Of a DNA stretch of 39,810 nucleotides, positions 25,635 to 34,640 are shown one piece after another. This DNA comes from DAIDKA01 sp049792815 (GTDB lineage Bacteria > Pseudomonadota > Gammaproteobacteria > Steroidobacterales > Steroidobacteraceae). Position 1 is the stretch's first letter, and each line of letters starts with the position of its first letter. The stretch covers positions 1 through 39,810 of the forward strand of contig JBARBG010000169.1 of assembly GCA_049792815.1 (NCBI GenBank), written 5' to 3'. The translations under genes were made by a program, and so were the position numbers. The notes under the pieces are model-generated. The model was not told the DNA's origin. It did no database searches and was given only the letters and a program-made list of their open reading frames with translations.

Positions 25635-27020
25635 ATGTCCTCAAGGGTGCTTCGCAAGTCGCTTCCAGCGCCGCCCGCGGCCGCCGTCCCGGTGCAACTG
25701 TCGCTGGATCAGCGGGAGCGCGCCACGGCATTGCCGCAGCTATGGCTGGGAGTGCATTTACGGCAACCTGATCCGGCCCTGCTGCAGCGTCTGGCAGTGC
25801 TCGCGCAGCGTTTCACACCCAGTGTGAGTGTGGAACCGCCGGATGGACTGGTGCTGGAAGTGCAGGGGAGTCTCGCGCTATTCGGCGGTGCTTCACGACT
25901 GTACCGCGCGTTTCGTGCCGGCTGTCACGCCGCGGGTGCCACGCCGGTACTGACGCTGGCGCCGACGCCGCTGGCCGCCTTGGCGGGCGGACGCAGCGGG
26001 GTGTCATTCAAAGTGCTGGATCAGCAGCATCTGGTAAGTGCAGTCAGTCCACTGCCGCTGGTGGCACTGCGCTGGTCACCGCAGGTGCTGCAGCGGCTCT
26101 CGAAACTGGGTGTCTACCGGGTGGGTCAGGCGCTGCGACTGCCCCGGGCCGGTTTTACGCGACGCTTCGGCCGTGAACCCCTGCAGATGCTGGACCAGCT
26201 GGTGGCGCGCAGTGTGGATCTGCGCTCACCGTTGCGGCTCCCGGAGCGCTTCCGGGCCAAGCGCCAGTTCGTCCGGGAGCGCGAAGATCATGCGCAGATC
26301 CTGCAGGCGCTGCAGCCCTTGCTGCAGCAGCTGGGAGAGTTCCTCGAAGCACGCCAGTGTGGTGTCACCCGTATCACCTGCCGGCTGCGGCACCGTAATG
26401 AGATGCATACCGACTGCGTCGTCAGGCTGGCGCAGCCCGAGGCGGCGGCGGCGCGCTTTGGGGAATGGTTTGCAGAACGCCTGAGCAGGACTGCATTGCC
26501 GGGGCCCGTGCGCTCGCTGGAGCTGCGCTCCGGCGAACTGCAGTCGCGCGCACCGGTGTATGAGCCACTGTGGCGGCCCGGAGAGCATGGCGGGGGCGGT
26601 GCGGCGGCGTCATCCGGTTCGCTGGAATTCATTGAACGGCTGCGCATGCGCCTGGGCGAGCTGGCGGTGCAGGGGCTCATCTGCCAGGACAGTCATTGTC
26701 CTGAAGGCGCATCACGGCCCCTGTCACCGGCGGACCCGCAGTTCCGGCGCGCCACGGCGCCCGCGCAAACAGCATTGCCGGCGCGTCCCTTGTGGCTGCT
26801 GGATGAACCGCAGCGGTTGCGTGAACGGCAAGGCTGGCCGCACCTTGACGGGCCGCTCAAGCTGCGCCATGGGCCGGAGCGCATCGAGAGTCAGTGGTGG
26901 CAAGGGCAGGGCATCGCGCGCGACTACTACCATGCGACGGATGTGCATGGCATCGCGGTATGGGTGTTCCGTGAGCGTCAGCCGCCGCATCGCTGGTTCC
27001 TGCATGGCCTCTGCGGATGA
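25635..27020 (+). CDS. imuB: ImuB, Y-family polymerase-like protein of the mutasome
   Basis: ImuB is a catalytically inactive Y-family homologue that bridges DnaE2 and the beta clamp. RFTPSVSVEPPDGLVLEVQGSLALFGG (read as two blocks), LAPTPLAALAG, the helix-hairpin LSKLGVYRVGQALRLPRAG and the ending ARDYYHATDVHGIAVWVF...WFLHGLCG are typical. The N-terminus is unusual: LWLGVHLRQPDPALLQRLA runs almost directly into the palm helix, so about 50-60 residues found in other ImuB proteins (the VEG...NAAARAAGV region) are absent. A 30-residue Pro/Ala segment with QLSLD, loosely like a clamp-binding motif, precedes it. Length is 461 residues. Confidence 0.86.
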   Translation: MSSRVLRKSLPAPPAAAVPVQLSLDQRERATALPQLWLGVHLRQPDPALLQRLAVLAQRFTPSVSVEPPDGLVLEVQGSLALFGGASRLYRAFRAGCHAAGATPVLTLAPTPLAALAGGRSGVSFKVLDQQHLVSAVSPLPLVALRWSPQVLQRLSKLGVYRVGQALRLPRAGFTRRFGREPLQMLDQLVARSVDLRSPLRLPERFRAKRQFVREREDHAQILQALQPLLQQLGEFLEARQCGVTRITCRLRHRNEMHTDCVVRLAQPEAAAARFGEWFAERLSRTALPGPVRSLELRSGELQSRAPVYEPLWRPGEHGGGGAAASSGSLEFIERLRMRLGELAVQGLICQDSHCPEGASRPLSPADPQFRRATAPAQTALPARPLWLLDEPQRLRERQGWPHLDGPLKLRHGPERIESQWWQGQGIARDYYHATDVHGIAVWVFRERQPPHRWFLHGLCG

Positions 27021-30000
27021 GCACGCCACCGCCGGCCTACGCGGAGCTGCACTGCCTCAGCCACTTCACCTTCCTGCGCGGCGCCTCGCGCCCCGCTGAG
27101 CTGGTGCAGCGGGCGCAGCAGCTCGGATACAGCGCTCTGGCCATCACGGATGAGTGTTCCGTGGCGGGCGTGGTGCGGGCGCATATGGCCGTGCAAAACC
27201 CCGAGCACGGCGCGCAGGGCCTGCAGCTCATCATCGGCGCCGAGTTCACCTTGAGCTGCGGACTGAAGCTGGTGGCCCTGGCGACCAATCGTCACGGCTA
27301 TGCGCGGCTGTGTGCGCTGATCACTCACGGCCGGCGCGCGGCGCCGAAGGGCAGCTACCATCTCACGCGTGAGGATGTGCAGCGGCATCTTGCGGATTGT
27401 CTGATTCTGTGGCTGCCCGGACTCAAGCCTGATGTTGGACAACTGCTGTGGCTGCGCAGCTGCTTTGCGGGAAATCTGTGGATCGCCGTGGAGCTGCTGC
27501 TGCAAGGCACCGACCGGGAATACCTGGCGCGGCTTCAGGAACTCGGCCGGGAGCATGCGGTGCCGCTGGTGGCGAGCGGCGATGTCCACATGCATGTGCG
27601 CGCCCGCCACCGCCTGCAGGATGCGCTGACCGCGATCCGCCACGGTGTGACACTGACGCAGGCCGGCGCCCGGCTGCACCCGAACGGGGAGAGGCACCTG
27701 CGTGAACGCAGCCGGCTGGCGCGGCTGTATCCGTCGCAGCTGCTGGGAGAGACGCTGCAGATCGCGCAGCGCTGCAGGTTCAGTCTTGCTGAACTGCGCT
27801 ACGAGTATCCCCGGGAGCTGGTTCCGCAGGGCGAGACGCCCACCACCTGGCTGCGCAAGCTGGTGGAGCAGGGCGCGCGCCGGCGCTGGCCCCAAGGGGA
27901 GAGCGCGCAGGCACGGCAGATCATCGAGCGCGAGCTCGCACTCATCGCGGAGCTGGGCTACGAGGCGTATTTCCTGACGGTGTACGACATCGTGGACTTT
28001 GCCAACGGCCGCGGCATCCTCGCGCAGGGCCGCGGTTCGGCGGCCAACTCGCTGGTGTGCTACTGCCTGCGCATCACCGCCATCGGCCAGCGGCTGGACT
28101 CGCTGCTGATGGAGCGCTTCATCTCCCGTGAACGCGCCGAGCCGCCGGACATCGATATCGATTTCGAGCACGAGCGGCGCGAGGAAGTCATCCAGTACCT
28201 GTACCGCAAGTATGGTCGCGAGCGGGCGGCACTGGCAGCGACGGTCATCAGCTATCGCGGCCGCAGCGCCCTGCACGACCTGGCGCGCGCCTTTGGCTTT
28301 GACGTGGAGCGTGCCCGGGCCCTGGCGAAAGTGGTGCAGTGGTGGGACGCCAAGGTCTCAGGCGTACACCTGCGCGAGGCCGGGTTTGATCCGGATGATC
28401 CGCTGCTGCGGCAGATCATCGCCCTGAGCGCTGAACTCATCGGTTTTCCCCGCCATCTGTCCCAGCATGTGGGGGGCTTCGTCATCGCCGCCACGATCCT
28501 CTCGGACCTGGTGCCGGTCGAGAACGCCACCATGCCCGAGCGCACCGTGGTGCAGTGGAACAAGGACGATCTGAATGACCTGGGACTGCTGAAGGTGGAT
28601 GTGCTGGGCCTGGGGATGCTGTCCGCGCTGCGGCGCTGTTTCGCGCTGGTCAATGGCTGGCGCGGCACCCACTGGTCGCTGGGACAGTTGCCGGAGGAGG
28701 ATCCTGAGGTCTACGCCATGATGTCGCACGCCGACACCATCGGAGTCTTCCAGATCGAATCGCGGGCGCAGATGTCGATGTTGCCGCGACTGCAACCGAA
28801 AACCTTTTACGACCTGGTGATCGAGGTGGCGCTGGTGCGCCCCGGTCCCATACAAGGCGACATGGTGCATCCTTACCTGCGACGACGTAATGGCGAGGAG
28901 CCCATCGACTATCCGGGTCCTGGCGCGCAGGTGGCGCTGGAGCGCACCCTGGGCGTGCCCATCTTCCAGGAGCAGGTCATGCAGCTGGCCATGCATGCCG
29001 CGGGCTTCACCGCCGGTGAAGCCGACAACCTGCGGCGCGCCATGGGTTCCTGGGAACGTCAGGGGGATCTGCACCGCTTCAAGGACCGGCTGGCCGCGGG
29101 ACTGATCGCGAATCACTATCCGCCCGAGTTCGCCGAGCGCATCTGCAAGCAGATCGAGGGCTTCGGAGAGTACGGCTTCCCGGAAAGTCACGCGGCCAGT
29201 TTTGCCCTGCTGGTGTACGACTCGGCGTGGCTCAAGCGTTATGAACCCGCCGCCTACACCTGCGCACTGCTGAACAGCCAGCCCATGGGGTTCTACGCAC
29301 CGGCGCAGCTGGTCCAGGATGCGCGCCGGCATGGCGTGGAAGTGCGGCCGGTGTGCGTGGCGCACAGCGACTGGGACTGTACGCTGGAGCCCAGTTCCGC
29401 TGACGACGCGCAGCCGGCGCTGCGGCTGGGTCTGCGGCTGGTGCGTTCGCTCACGCAGGAGGGTGGTGAGCGGGTGATGACTGCCAGGGCCGCGCGGGTC
29501 TTCGGCACTGTGTCAGATCTGGCACATCGTGCCGCGTTGGAGCGCAGTGACTTGGAAGCCCTGGCGGCGGCGGGGGCGCTGGCGGCCTTGAGTGGCAACC
29601 GTCATCTGGCCTTCTGGGAAGTCGTGGGTCTCGAGCGTGCACTGCCGCTGGCCGCGGGGGATCCTCAGGCCCTGCAGGTGAGCGAGGGACGGCCGTTGCT
29701 CGGCATGCCGACGGAAGCGCAGAGCATCGTGGCGGACATGGCGGCGGTGGGCCTGACGCTGGGTCGTCATCCGGTGGCGCTGTTGCGCAAGCAACTGCAG
29801 GCCGAAGGCTTGAGCTGCATGGCGGATCTGGCGCAGCAGCCGCAGGGACAATGGGTGCGGACGGCGGGCTTGGTGCTGGTGCGGCAACGGCCCGCCAGCG
29901 CCAGTGGTGTGACGTTCATGACGCTGGAGGATGAGACCGGACAGCTCAATCTCATCGTCTGGCGCAATATCGCCGAGCGTTTCCGCCGTCCCCTGGTGGA

Positions 30001-30130
30001 TGCGGCACTGCTTGAGGTGCAGGGAACTTTGCAGCGCGAAGGTATCGTGGTGCATCTGGTGGCGCGTCGGCTCATCGATCGCACGGCGCTCACGGGCCGC
30101 TTGAACCTGCCATCGCGGGATTTCCACTGA
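27017..30130 (+). CDS. dnaE2: Error-prone DNA polymerase DnaE2
   Basis: DnaE2 is a C-family polymerase alpha subunit that copies damaged DNA during SOS. The 1037-residue protein starts with a PHP domain (YAELHCLSHFTFLRGAS). The polymerase core has GRGSAANSLVCYCL and PDIDIDFEHERREEV, which hold the catalytic aspartates. A helix-hairpin-helix region and an OB fold (VTFMTLEDETGQLNLIVW) follow. FLRGAS in place of the DnaE1 sequence and the ImuA/ImuB context identify DnaE2. The ATG overlaps the imuB stop (ATGA). No further gene joins this operon. Confidence 0.97.
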   Translation: MSTPPPAYAELHCLSHFTFLRGASRPAELVQRAQQLGYSALAITDECSVAGVVRAHMAVQNPEHGAQGLQLIIGAEFTLSCGLKLVALATNRHGYARLCALITHGRRAAPKGSYHLTREDVQRHLADCLILWLPGLKPDVGQLLWLRSCFAGNLWIAVELLLQGTDREYLARLQELGREHAVPLVASGDVHMHVRARHRLQDALTAIRHGVTLTQAGARLHPNGERHLRERSRLARLYPSQLLGETLQIAQRCRFSLAELRYEYPRELVPQGETPTTWLRKLVEQGARRRWPQGESAQARQIIERELALIAELGYEAYFLTVYDIVDFANGRGILAQGRGSAANSLVCYCLRITAIGQRLDSLLMERFISRERAEPPDIDIDFEHERREEVIQYLYRKYGRERAALAATVISYRGRSALHDLARAFGFDVERARALAKVVQWWDAKVSGVHLREAGFDPDDPLLRQIIALSAELIGFPRHLSQHVGGFVIAATILSDLVPVENATMPERTVVQWNKDDLNDLGLLKVDVLGLGMLSALRRCFALVNGWRGTHWSLGQLPEEDPEVYAMMSHADTIGVFQIESRAQMSMLPRLQPKTFYDLVIEVALVRPGPIQGDMVHPYLRRRNGEEPIDYPGPGAQVALERTLGVPIFQEQVMQLAMHAAGFTAGEADNLRRAMGSWERQGDLHRFKDRLAAGLIANHYPPEFAERICKQIEGFGEYGFPESHAASFALLVYDSAWLKRYEPAAYTCALLNSQPMGFYAPAQLVQDARRHGVEVRPVCVAHSDWDCTLEPSSADDAQPALRLGLRLVRSLTQEGGERVMTARAARVFGTVSDLAHRAALERSDLEALAAAGALAALSGNRHLAFWEVVGLERALPLAAGDPQALQVSEGRPLLGMPTEAQSIVADMAAVGLTLGRHPVALLRKQLQAEGLSCMADLAQQPQGQWVRTAGLVLVRQRPASASGVTFMTLEDETGQLNLIVWRNIAERFRRPLVDAALLEVQGTLQREGIVVHLVARRLIDRTALTGRLNLPSRDFH

Positions 30131-30196
30131 GGTGCGATACAATGCACACGCGTTCGACGCTGGTGCAACAAAGAAAATTTTGAGGGGGAAGTTCAC

Positions 30197-30766
30197 ATGG
30201 ACAGCAAATTTGCCAACCCGGCCCCACTGGGTCTGTTCGCCTTTGCCAGTACGACCTGGCTGCTGAGCCTGATCAACGCCGGGCTGATCGCCAAGGAAGG
30301 ACTACCCATTGTGCTGGGCATGGCACTGGCTTTTGGCGGCGGTGCGCAGGTGCTGGCGGGACTGCTCTCCTACGTTCGTGGCAATACCTTCGCCACCGTC
30401 GCTTTCGTCGGCTACGGATCGTTCTGGCTGTCCTTCGTGGCCTACGCTCACGCGTTCGGCGGCAGCGCGCCAGCGCCATTTGTCGGCTGGTACCTGCTGG
30501 TGTGGGGAGTGTTCACGCTGTACATGTGGGTGGCCTCGTTCCGCCACAACACCGCGTTGCAGCTGGTGTTCCTGACGCTGTGGATTACCTTCTTCCTGCT
30601 GGCGGCAGGGGATCTGTTCGGCTCCGCGACGGCGCACAAGCTCGGCGGTTACCTGGGTCTGGTGTGCGCGGCGCTGGCCGCCTATCTCTCGGCGGCCGAA
30701 GTCATCAATGCGGACTATGGCCGCTCGGTGCTGCCGATCGGAGCACGCGTCCAGCCGACCCTCTAG
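30197..30766 (+). CDS. Acetate uptake transporter, GPR1/FUN34/YaaH family
   Basis: This six-helix inner-membrane protein of 189 residues belongs to the AceTr family, which carries acetate or succinate, or possibly ammonium. The signature NPAPLGLFAF is at residues 7-16, and the remaining sequence alternates hydrophobic helices (SLINAGLI, GMALAFGGGAQVLAGLLSYV, FYGYGSFW-like VGYGSFWLSFV). GAGGGGGAAG lies 5-6 nt before ATG. It is separated from dnaE2 by 66 bp, with no terminator seen. The TPR gene begins 11 bp after its stop, so the two may be cotranscribed. Confidence 0.87.
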   Translation: MDSKFANPAPLGLFAFASTTWLLSLINAGLIAKEGLPIVLGMALAFGGGAQVLAGLLSYVRGNTFATVAFVGYGSFWLSFVAYAHAFGGSAPAPFVGWYLLVWGVFTLYMWVASFRHNTALQLVFLTLWITFFLLAAGDLFGSATAHKLGGYLGLVCAALAAYLSAAEVINADYGRSVLPIGARVQPTL

Positions 30767-30777
30767 GCAGCGCGAGC

Positions 30778-32466
30778 ATGCGGATCCTTGAACCGGCACC
30801 GGGCGCGTTGGCGCTGCTGGTCGGTTGCGTCGTGCTGCCGTGCCGGCTCGTGCACGCGCAAATCAACTATGATCCGCAACTGGTGCGGCAAAAGGAGCAT
30901 GTTTGCGCCGACCCGGCCCAGCCACCCGCGGACCGTGTTGCCGCCTGCACGCGGGTCATCGACGGGGTAAACCTGGCGAAGGGCTCATACGCAATGGCCC
31001 TGGATGAGCGCGCCGATGCGCTCAACGCGCTGGGAAGGCGCGAGGAGGCGATTGCGGACTACACCCACGCGATCGCGCTCGCGCCACGCGATGTGATCGC
31101 ATACTCCAACCGAGCCACGCTGTACCTGGCATCCGACCGGCTGGACCTGGGCATTGCCGATCTGAGCCAGGTGATTGGCATCGAGCCCACCAACGGTAAG
31201 GCGCTCTACAACCGCGGCGTCGCCTACCAGCGCAGCGGGGCGACCGGCAAGGCACTGGACGACTTTCGCACTGCCGCACACCTCTCGCCGCCGTTTACTG
31301 CGGCTCAGGTGGCACTGGAAACACTGGAAAAAGCCGACCGGCCGCAGGTGACCTCGCCAGAGGCCGGGATGGTCATCGGTGACTACGCGACAGTCAAGCG
31401 CAGTGCGGACCTGTGCGCAGATCCCGCACAGCCGCCCGCCGCACGGGTGACCAGTTGCACGCTGGTCATGAAACAGACCGTGCTTCCGCCATCACAACGG
31501 GCGCTGGTCCGGGACAATCGGGCCAATGCGCTCATGGCGCTGGGCCAGCATGACGAGGCGCTCGCGGATCTGAGCGACGCTCTCCAGTTCAATCCGCGCG
31601 ACGGAATTGCGCTCGCCAGCCGGGCCACGCTGTATCTGGATATGAACCAGCCGGATCTGGCCCGTGAGGATCTGGACAAACTGAAGCTCATCAATCCGCA
31701 CAACGGCATCGCATTCTACAACGCGGGTGTTAGTGAGCAGGCCAGCGGCGCTGTCGACAAGGCGCTGGATGACTATCGCACGGCCGTGCGACTGCTGCCG
31801 TCGTTTGCACCGGCACACGCCGCCCTGGGCGTGCTGCTCAAGGTCAAGGACCCGAATGCGGCGCTGGCGGAATTCAATCAAGCCCTTGACCTTGATGCGC
31901 AATCACCGGCACTGAGCAGCCGTGCGAGCCTGAAACTCTCGCTGGGGCAGTTCGACGAGTCCATTCGCGACTTTGATGCGCTGATCGGGCGCGACAGTTC
32001 CAACAGCCTCGCCTATCTGAATCGCGGTGTGGCGGAGGAGCAGTTGGGAGATCTGGACAACGCCTTGAAAGACTATAGCCGCGGAATTGAGATCGCGCCC
32101 TCGGCGAACGCGCATTTCGCTCGCGCCAATCTGTACGTGCAGCTCGATGAGCAGCAGCAGGCTCTGGCGGATTTCAATGCGGCGCTCGCCATCGATCCGA
32201 AAAACATCAACGCGCTGTTGGGACGGGCCGATTTGAACTACGGAGCCAAGCGGCTCGCGGACAGCCGCGATGACTACACCCGGGTCATCGCGGCGCAGCC
32301 CGGCAATGCCGAGGTGTTTTTCAGGCGCGGCAGTGTGTATTTCGACATGGGGGATTTTGCCGCGGCGTTGCGCGACTATTCGGCGAGCCTCGCGCTCAAT
32401 CCCAACCAGCCCGACGTGCTGCGCAACCGCGCGCTGGCCGCGGCGCGCATGGGACACACCAATTAG
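30778..32466 (+). CDS. Exported tetratricopeptide-repeat protein with duplicated module
   Basis: No specific function is recognised. The 562-residue protein begins with a signal peptide (ALALLVGCVVLPCRLVHA), so it is likely periplasmic. It contains about ten TPR units with typical spacing (ADALNALGRREEAIADYTHAIAL, NRGVAYQRSGATGKALDDFRTA). A unit of about 170 residues is duplicated: each copy starts CADPAQPPAxRVxxCT (residues ~42 and ~211) and then carries two or three TPRs. A third TPR block closes the protein. TPR surfaces bind other proteins, so a scaffold role is probable. ATG 30778 is chosen over the long upstream frame, which runs inside the transporter gene. Confidence 0.82.
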   Translation: MRILEPAPGALALLVGCVVLPCRLVHAQINYDPQLVRQKEHVCADPAQPPADRVAACTRVIDGVNLAKGSYAMALDERADALNALGRREEAIADYTHAIALAPRDVIAYSNRATLYLASDRLDLGIADLSQVIGIEPTNGKALYNRGVAYQRSGATGKALDDFRTAAHLSPPFTAAQVALETLEKADRPQVTSPEAGMVIGDYATVKRSADLCADPAQPPAARVTSCTLVMKQTVLPPSQRALVRDNRANALMALGQHDEALADLSDALQFNPRDGIALASRATLYLDMNQPDLAREDLDKLKLINPHNGIAFYNAGVSEQASGAVDKALDDYRTAVRLLPSFAPAHAALGVLLKVKDPNAALAEFNQALDLDAQSPALSSRASLKLSLGQFDESIRDFDALIGRDSSNSLAYLNRGVAEEQLGDLDNALKDYSRGIEIAPSANAHFARANLYVQLDEQQQALADFNAALAIDPKNINALLGRADLNYGAKRLADSRDDYTRVIAAQPGNAEVFFRRGSVYFDMGDFAAALRDYSASLALNPNQPDVLRNRALAAARMGHTN

Positions 32467-33341
32467 ACGCCGCTCACGCGGATGCCACCGTTGGAGGTAT
32501 GTACCGACACTTCCTGGCCGCCGCCATTCAAGGCGCCACGCAGCTGCGACCCGTTCTGGAACCCCTGCACGGTGACGGGCAGCTGCAGCTGCACACCACC
32601 GTTGCTGGTGCCGAAATTCAGGTCGGCCTTCAGGTTGGTGGGAACCGCGAGCTCCACACCGGCGTTGCTGGTACCGATGCTCCAGTGGGACGCTACGGTG
32701 GAGCCGGATTCGGCGCGTGCCACGACACCGCCGTTGCTGGAGTGAATGTTCAGAGAGTCGAAGCGCCCGCTGGCCTGGATCCTACCGTTGCTCGTGGAAA
32801 GTTGGCAGTCCCCGTCCACACCGTCGGCGCTGATGGCACCGTTGCTGGTTTCCGCCTTCAGCTTGCCCTTGAGCGCTCCTGCGGTAATGGCGCCATTGCT
32901 GGTGTGAAGCCAGATGGTGCCGTTCAGACTGGTCACCTCGATGGCGCCATTGCTGGTCTGTAGCTGCAGGTCCGCATTCTTCGGCATCCGCACTTCAATC
33001 ACGGCGTGGTCCGTGTCGGAGCCGCCCCAGTTCCAACCGTCGTGGCGAACCTCGTTGTCCGTGAGCTCCACGACGTTACCGTCCTGCCGTGCCGAGTAGG
33101 GCAGGGCCGTGTCCGACCGGTTTCTCTCGAACTGCACGTGGAAATCGACCTTCGGGGTGTCCGAGGTGATCACGCGCACCCGCGCGTCGGCCGCGTGTAT
33201 GTGGACGTCTGCGCGCCCGGTGACCGAGAACGATTTTGAGTACTCCTCGACATCGGTCCCATAGCTGTAGGTGCAGCCTGCGCAAAGGACAATGACGCAG
33301 AGCACAATGAATTTAACGGGTAGGGTGCTGGGATGGTTCAT
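32463..33341 (-). CDS. DUF4097-like lipoprotein with TSNG beta repeats
   Basis: The function is unknown. The 292-residue protein starts with a lipoprotein signal peptide ending in LCAGC. After an N-terminal region (VTGRADVHIHAADARVRVITSD) it has a repetitive beta structure built on eight TSNG-like units: QTSNGAI, HTSNGAI, ETSNGAI, STSNGRI, HSSNGGV, GTSNAGV, GTSNGGV, HTSNGGI. This matches the DUF4097 adhesin-like beta-helix family. GGAGGAA precedes the ATG by 7 nt. Its stop overlaps the stop of the convergent TPR gene. A TonB-family gene lies 57 bp upstream on the same strand. Confidence 0.85.
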   Translation of the reverse strand: MNHPSTLPVKFIVLCVIVLCAGCTYSYGTDVEEYSKSFSVTGRADVHIHAADARVRVITSDTPKVDFHVQFERNRSDTALPYSARQDGNVVELTDNEVRHDGWNWGGSDTDHAVIEVRMPKNADLQLQTSNGAIEVTSLNGTIWLHTSNGAITAGALKGKLKAETSNGAISADGVDGDCQLSTSNGRIQASGRFDSLNIHSSNGGVVARAESGSTVASHWSIGTSNAGVELAVPTNLKADLNFGTSNGGVQLQLPVTVQGFQNGSQLRGALNGGGQEVSVHTSNGGIRVSGV

Positions 33342-33398
33342 AGAGGTTCCTCCGTTTCAGGCAGAGAACACCGCAGGGCGTGAGAAGTTGCAACTCAA

Positions 33399-34466
33399 TT
33401 AGTGAGGCAGGTTCCCGGCACTCAGCCCATCCGTGGCCAAGGCGATCGCAAAGTTCTCGAAGTGAGTCCCGCTTTCGCCGACCAAAGCCAGCCAGTACGA
33501 GCTGCCGCTGGTCTGCTGCACCTCGAAGATCTCGCACCGGGCATCACGCGGGTCACTTGGGGGAGTGGCCGTGCCGCAGTCGAAGCCACGGCTCGCGAAA
33601 CCCAAAAATTGCACCGCGCGCAGTTTTCCCTGCCGCGCCAGCTGTTGAACCGGCGTGGCAGCAGAGCGGGAACTCTTGGGGTCGGATTCATGGTCGCGCG
33701 CCAATGACTCGAACAGGTAGTCCGAAAGGTGGGTGACCTTGGGGGTGATCTTCAGGATATCCAGCCGAATGCCCGGCTTGCTGCGTCTCGCCGCCGCGAT
33801 CTGCCCGGCGATGGCCGTATCAAAGGCGACAATTGAGGTTGGCACCGGCATGCGCAGCATGTCGAAATCCACCTTGACGGTTTTCCAGATCTCACCAGCC
33901 TGTGCCTCCCGCGCGGGCGGTGAGAATCGATACAGACGCACGGCCTCGGTCGCCGACTGGTCCAGACGCGGGAATCCACTGCTGCCGGAGACACGGATCT
34001 GGCTCGGCGCGCCCTGCGCATCAACCCGCACCCGCAAGGTCACTGTCCCCTGTTCATGCGCCCTCACCGAGGCCTGCGAATAGGTGGGGGCGACCTGGTG
34101 CAGGATGGCGGGACCTGCGCCCGCGTTGCCCTCGACATCCTTGCTTCCGGGCAGCAGCGCTGCGGAGATTTCTGACGGCACGGGCGCCGGCGGCACTTCA
34201 ATCGGGATGTCGATGCGCACGTTCGGCGGAGTATCCGCCTGGCGTACGGTCGGTTTGATGAAGCGCGGCCGCAGTGCCACTGGATCAGAGTCCTGGTGCG
34301 GGCCGCGCGGCTGGTCAACGAGGCGCACCAGCATCGGCGGGCTGGCAGGCGACTCAGGGATGTATACCCGGCCCACGGTATTGATCACGAAGAGCAGCGC
34401 GCCGATATGCACGGCCAGGACAATGATTGCTGCGCCGCCGCGGGAACGATAGCGGACCGGACCCAT
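33399..34466 (-). CDS. TonB-family energy transducer with C-terminal extension
   Basis: TonB proteins pass proton-motive energy to outer-membrane receptors. The 355-residue protein has one N-terminal membrane helix (AAIIVLAVHIGALLFVINTV), a proline-rich periplasmic spacer (IDIPIEVPPAPVPSEI) and a TonB C-terminal domain (VAPTYSQASVRAHEQGTVTLRVRVD, read in two parts, then GFPRLDQSATEAVRLYRFSPP). About 140 residues follow the TonB domain, where most TonBs end, and contain two cysteines (DCGTATPPSDPRDARCEIF). The classic N-terminal SxxxH residues for ExbB/D contact are only partly matched. AGGAGG lies 12-13 nt before ATG. Function of the extension is unknown. Confidence 0.84.
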   Translation of the reverse strand: MGPVRYRSRGGAAIIVLAVHIGALLFVINTVGRVYIPESPASPPMLVRLVDQPRGPHQDSDPVALRPRFIKPTVRQADTPPNVRIDIPIEVPPAPVPSEISAALLPGSKDVEGNAGAGPAILHQVAPTYSQASVRAHEQGTVTLRVRVDAQGAPSQIRVSGSSGFPRLDQSATEAVRLYRFSPPAREAQAGEIWKTVKVDFDMLRMPVPTSIVAFDTAIAGQIAAARRSKPGIRLDILKITPKVTHLSDYLFESLARDHESDPKSSRSAATPVQQLARQGKLRAVQFLGFASRGFDCGTATPPSDPRDARCEIFEVQQTSGSSYWLALVGESGTHFENFAIALATDGLSAGNLPH

Positions 34467-34490
34467 GGCTGCGCCTCCTGACAGGAAGGC

Positions 34491-34640
34491 TCAATGGTAC
34501 TCCGTACTCACGCAGCCCGAACATGTGGAACACCACGAACAGTCCGACCACACCACGGCGTTGGCCGTGTCGTGGAAGCCGTTAACGAACTCGAAGCTCA
34601 GCGCCGGCGTCAGGGCCAGCCCCAGGAGAATGGTCGTCAC
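34491..34640 (-). pseudogene. PiT-family phosphate transporter N-terminal fragment
   Basis: A GTG-started frame of 49 residues reads ILLGLALTPALSFEFVNGF and then HDTANAVV. FEFVNGFHDTANAV is the hallmark of helix 1 of PitA-type inorganic phosphate transporters (E. coli has YEAINGFHDTANAVATV). Homology stops after ANAVV; the following residues (WSDCSWCSTCSGC...) are unlike the family and a stop follows. The rest of the roughly 490-residue transporter is absent because the TonB gene begins 25 bp downstream. It is best read as a gene remnant. A pair of palindromes lies at its start. Confidence 0.6.

Noticed and set aside
26978..29365. Long frames antisense to dnaE2
   Set aside because: Opposite an unmistakable polymerase gene, without motifs or a convincing start.
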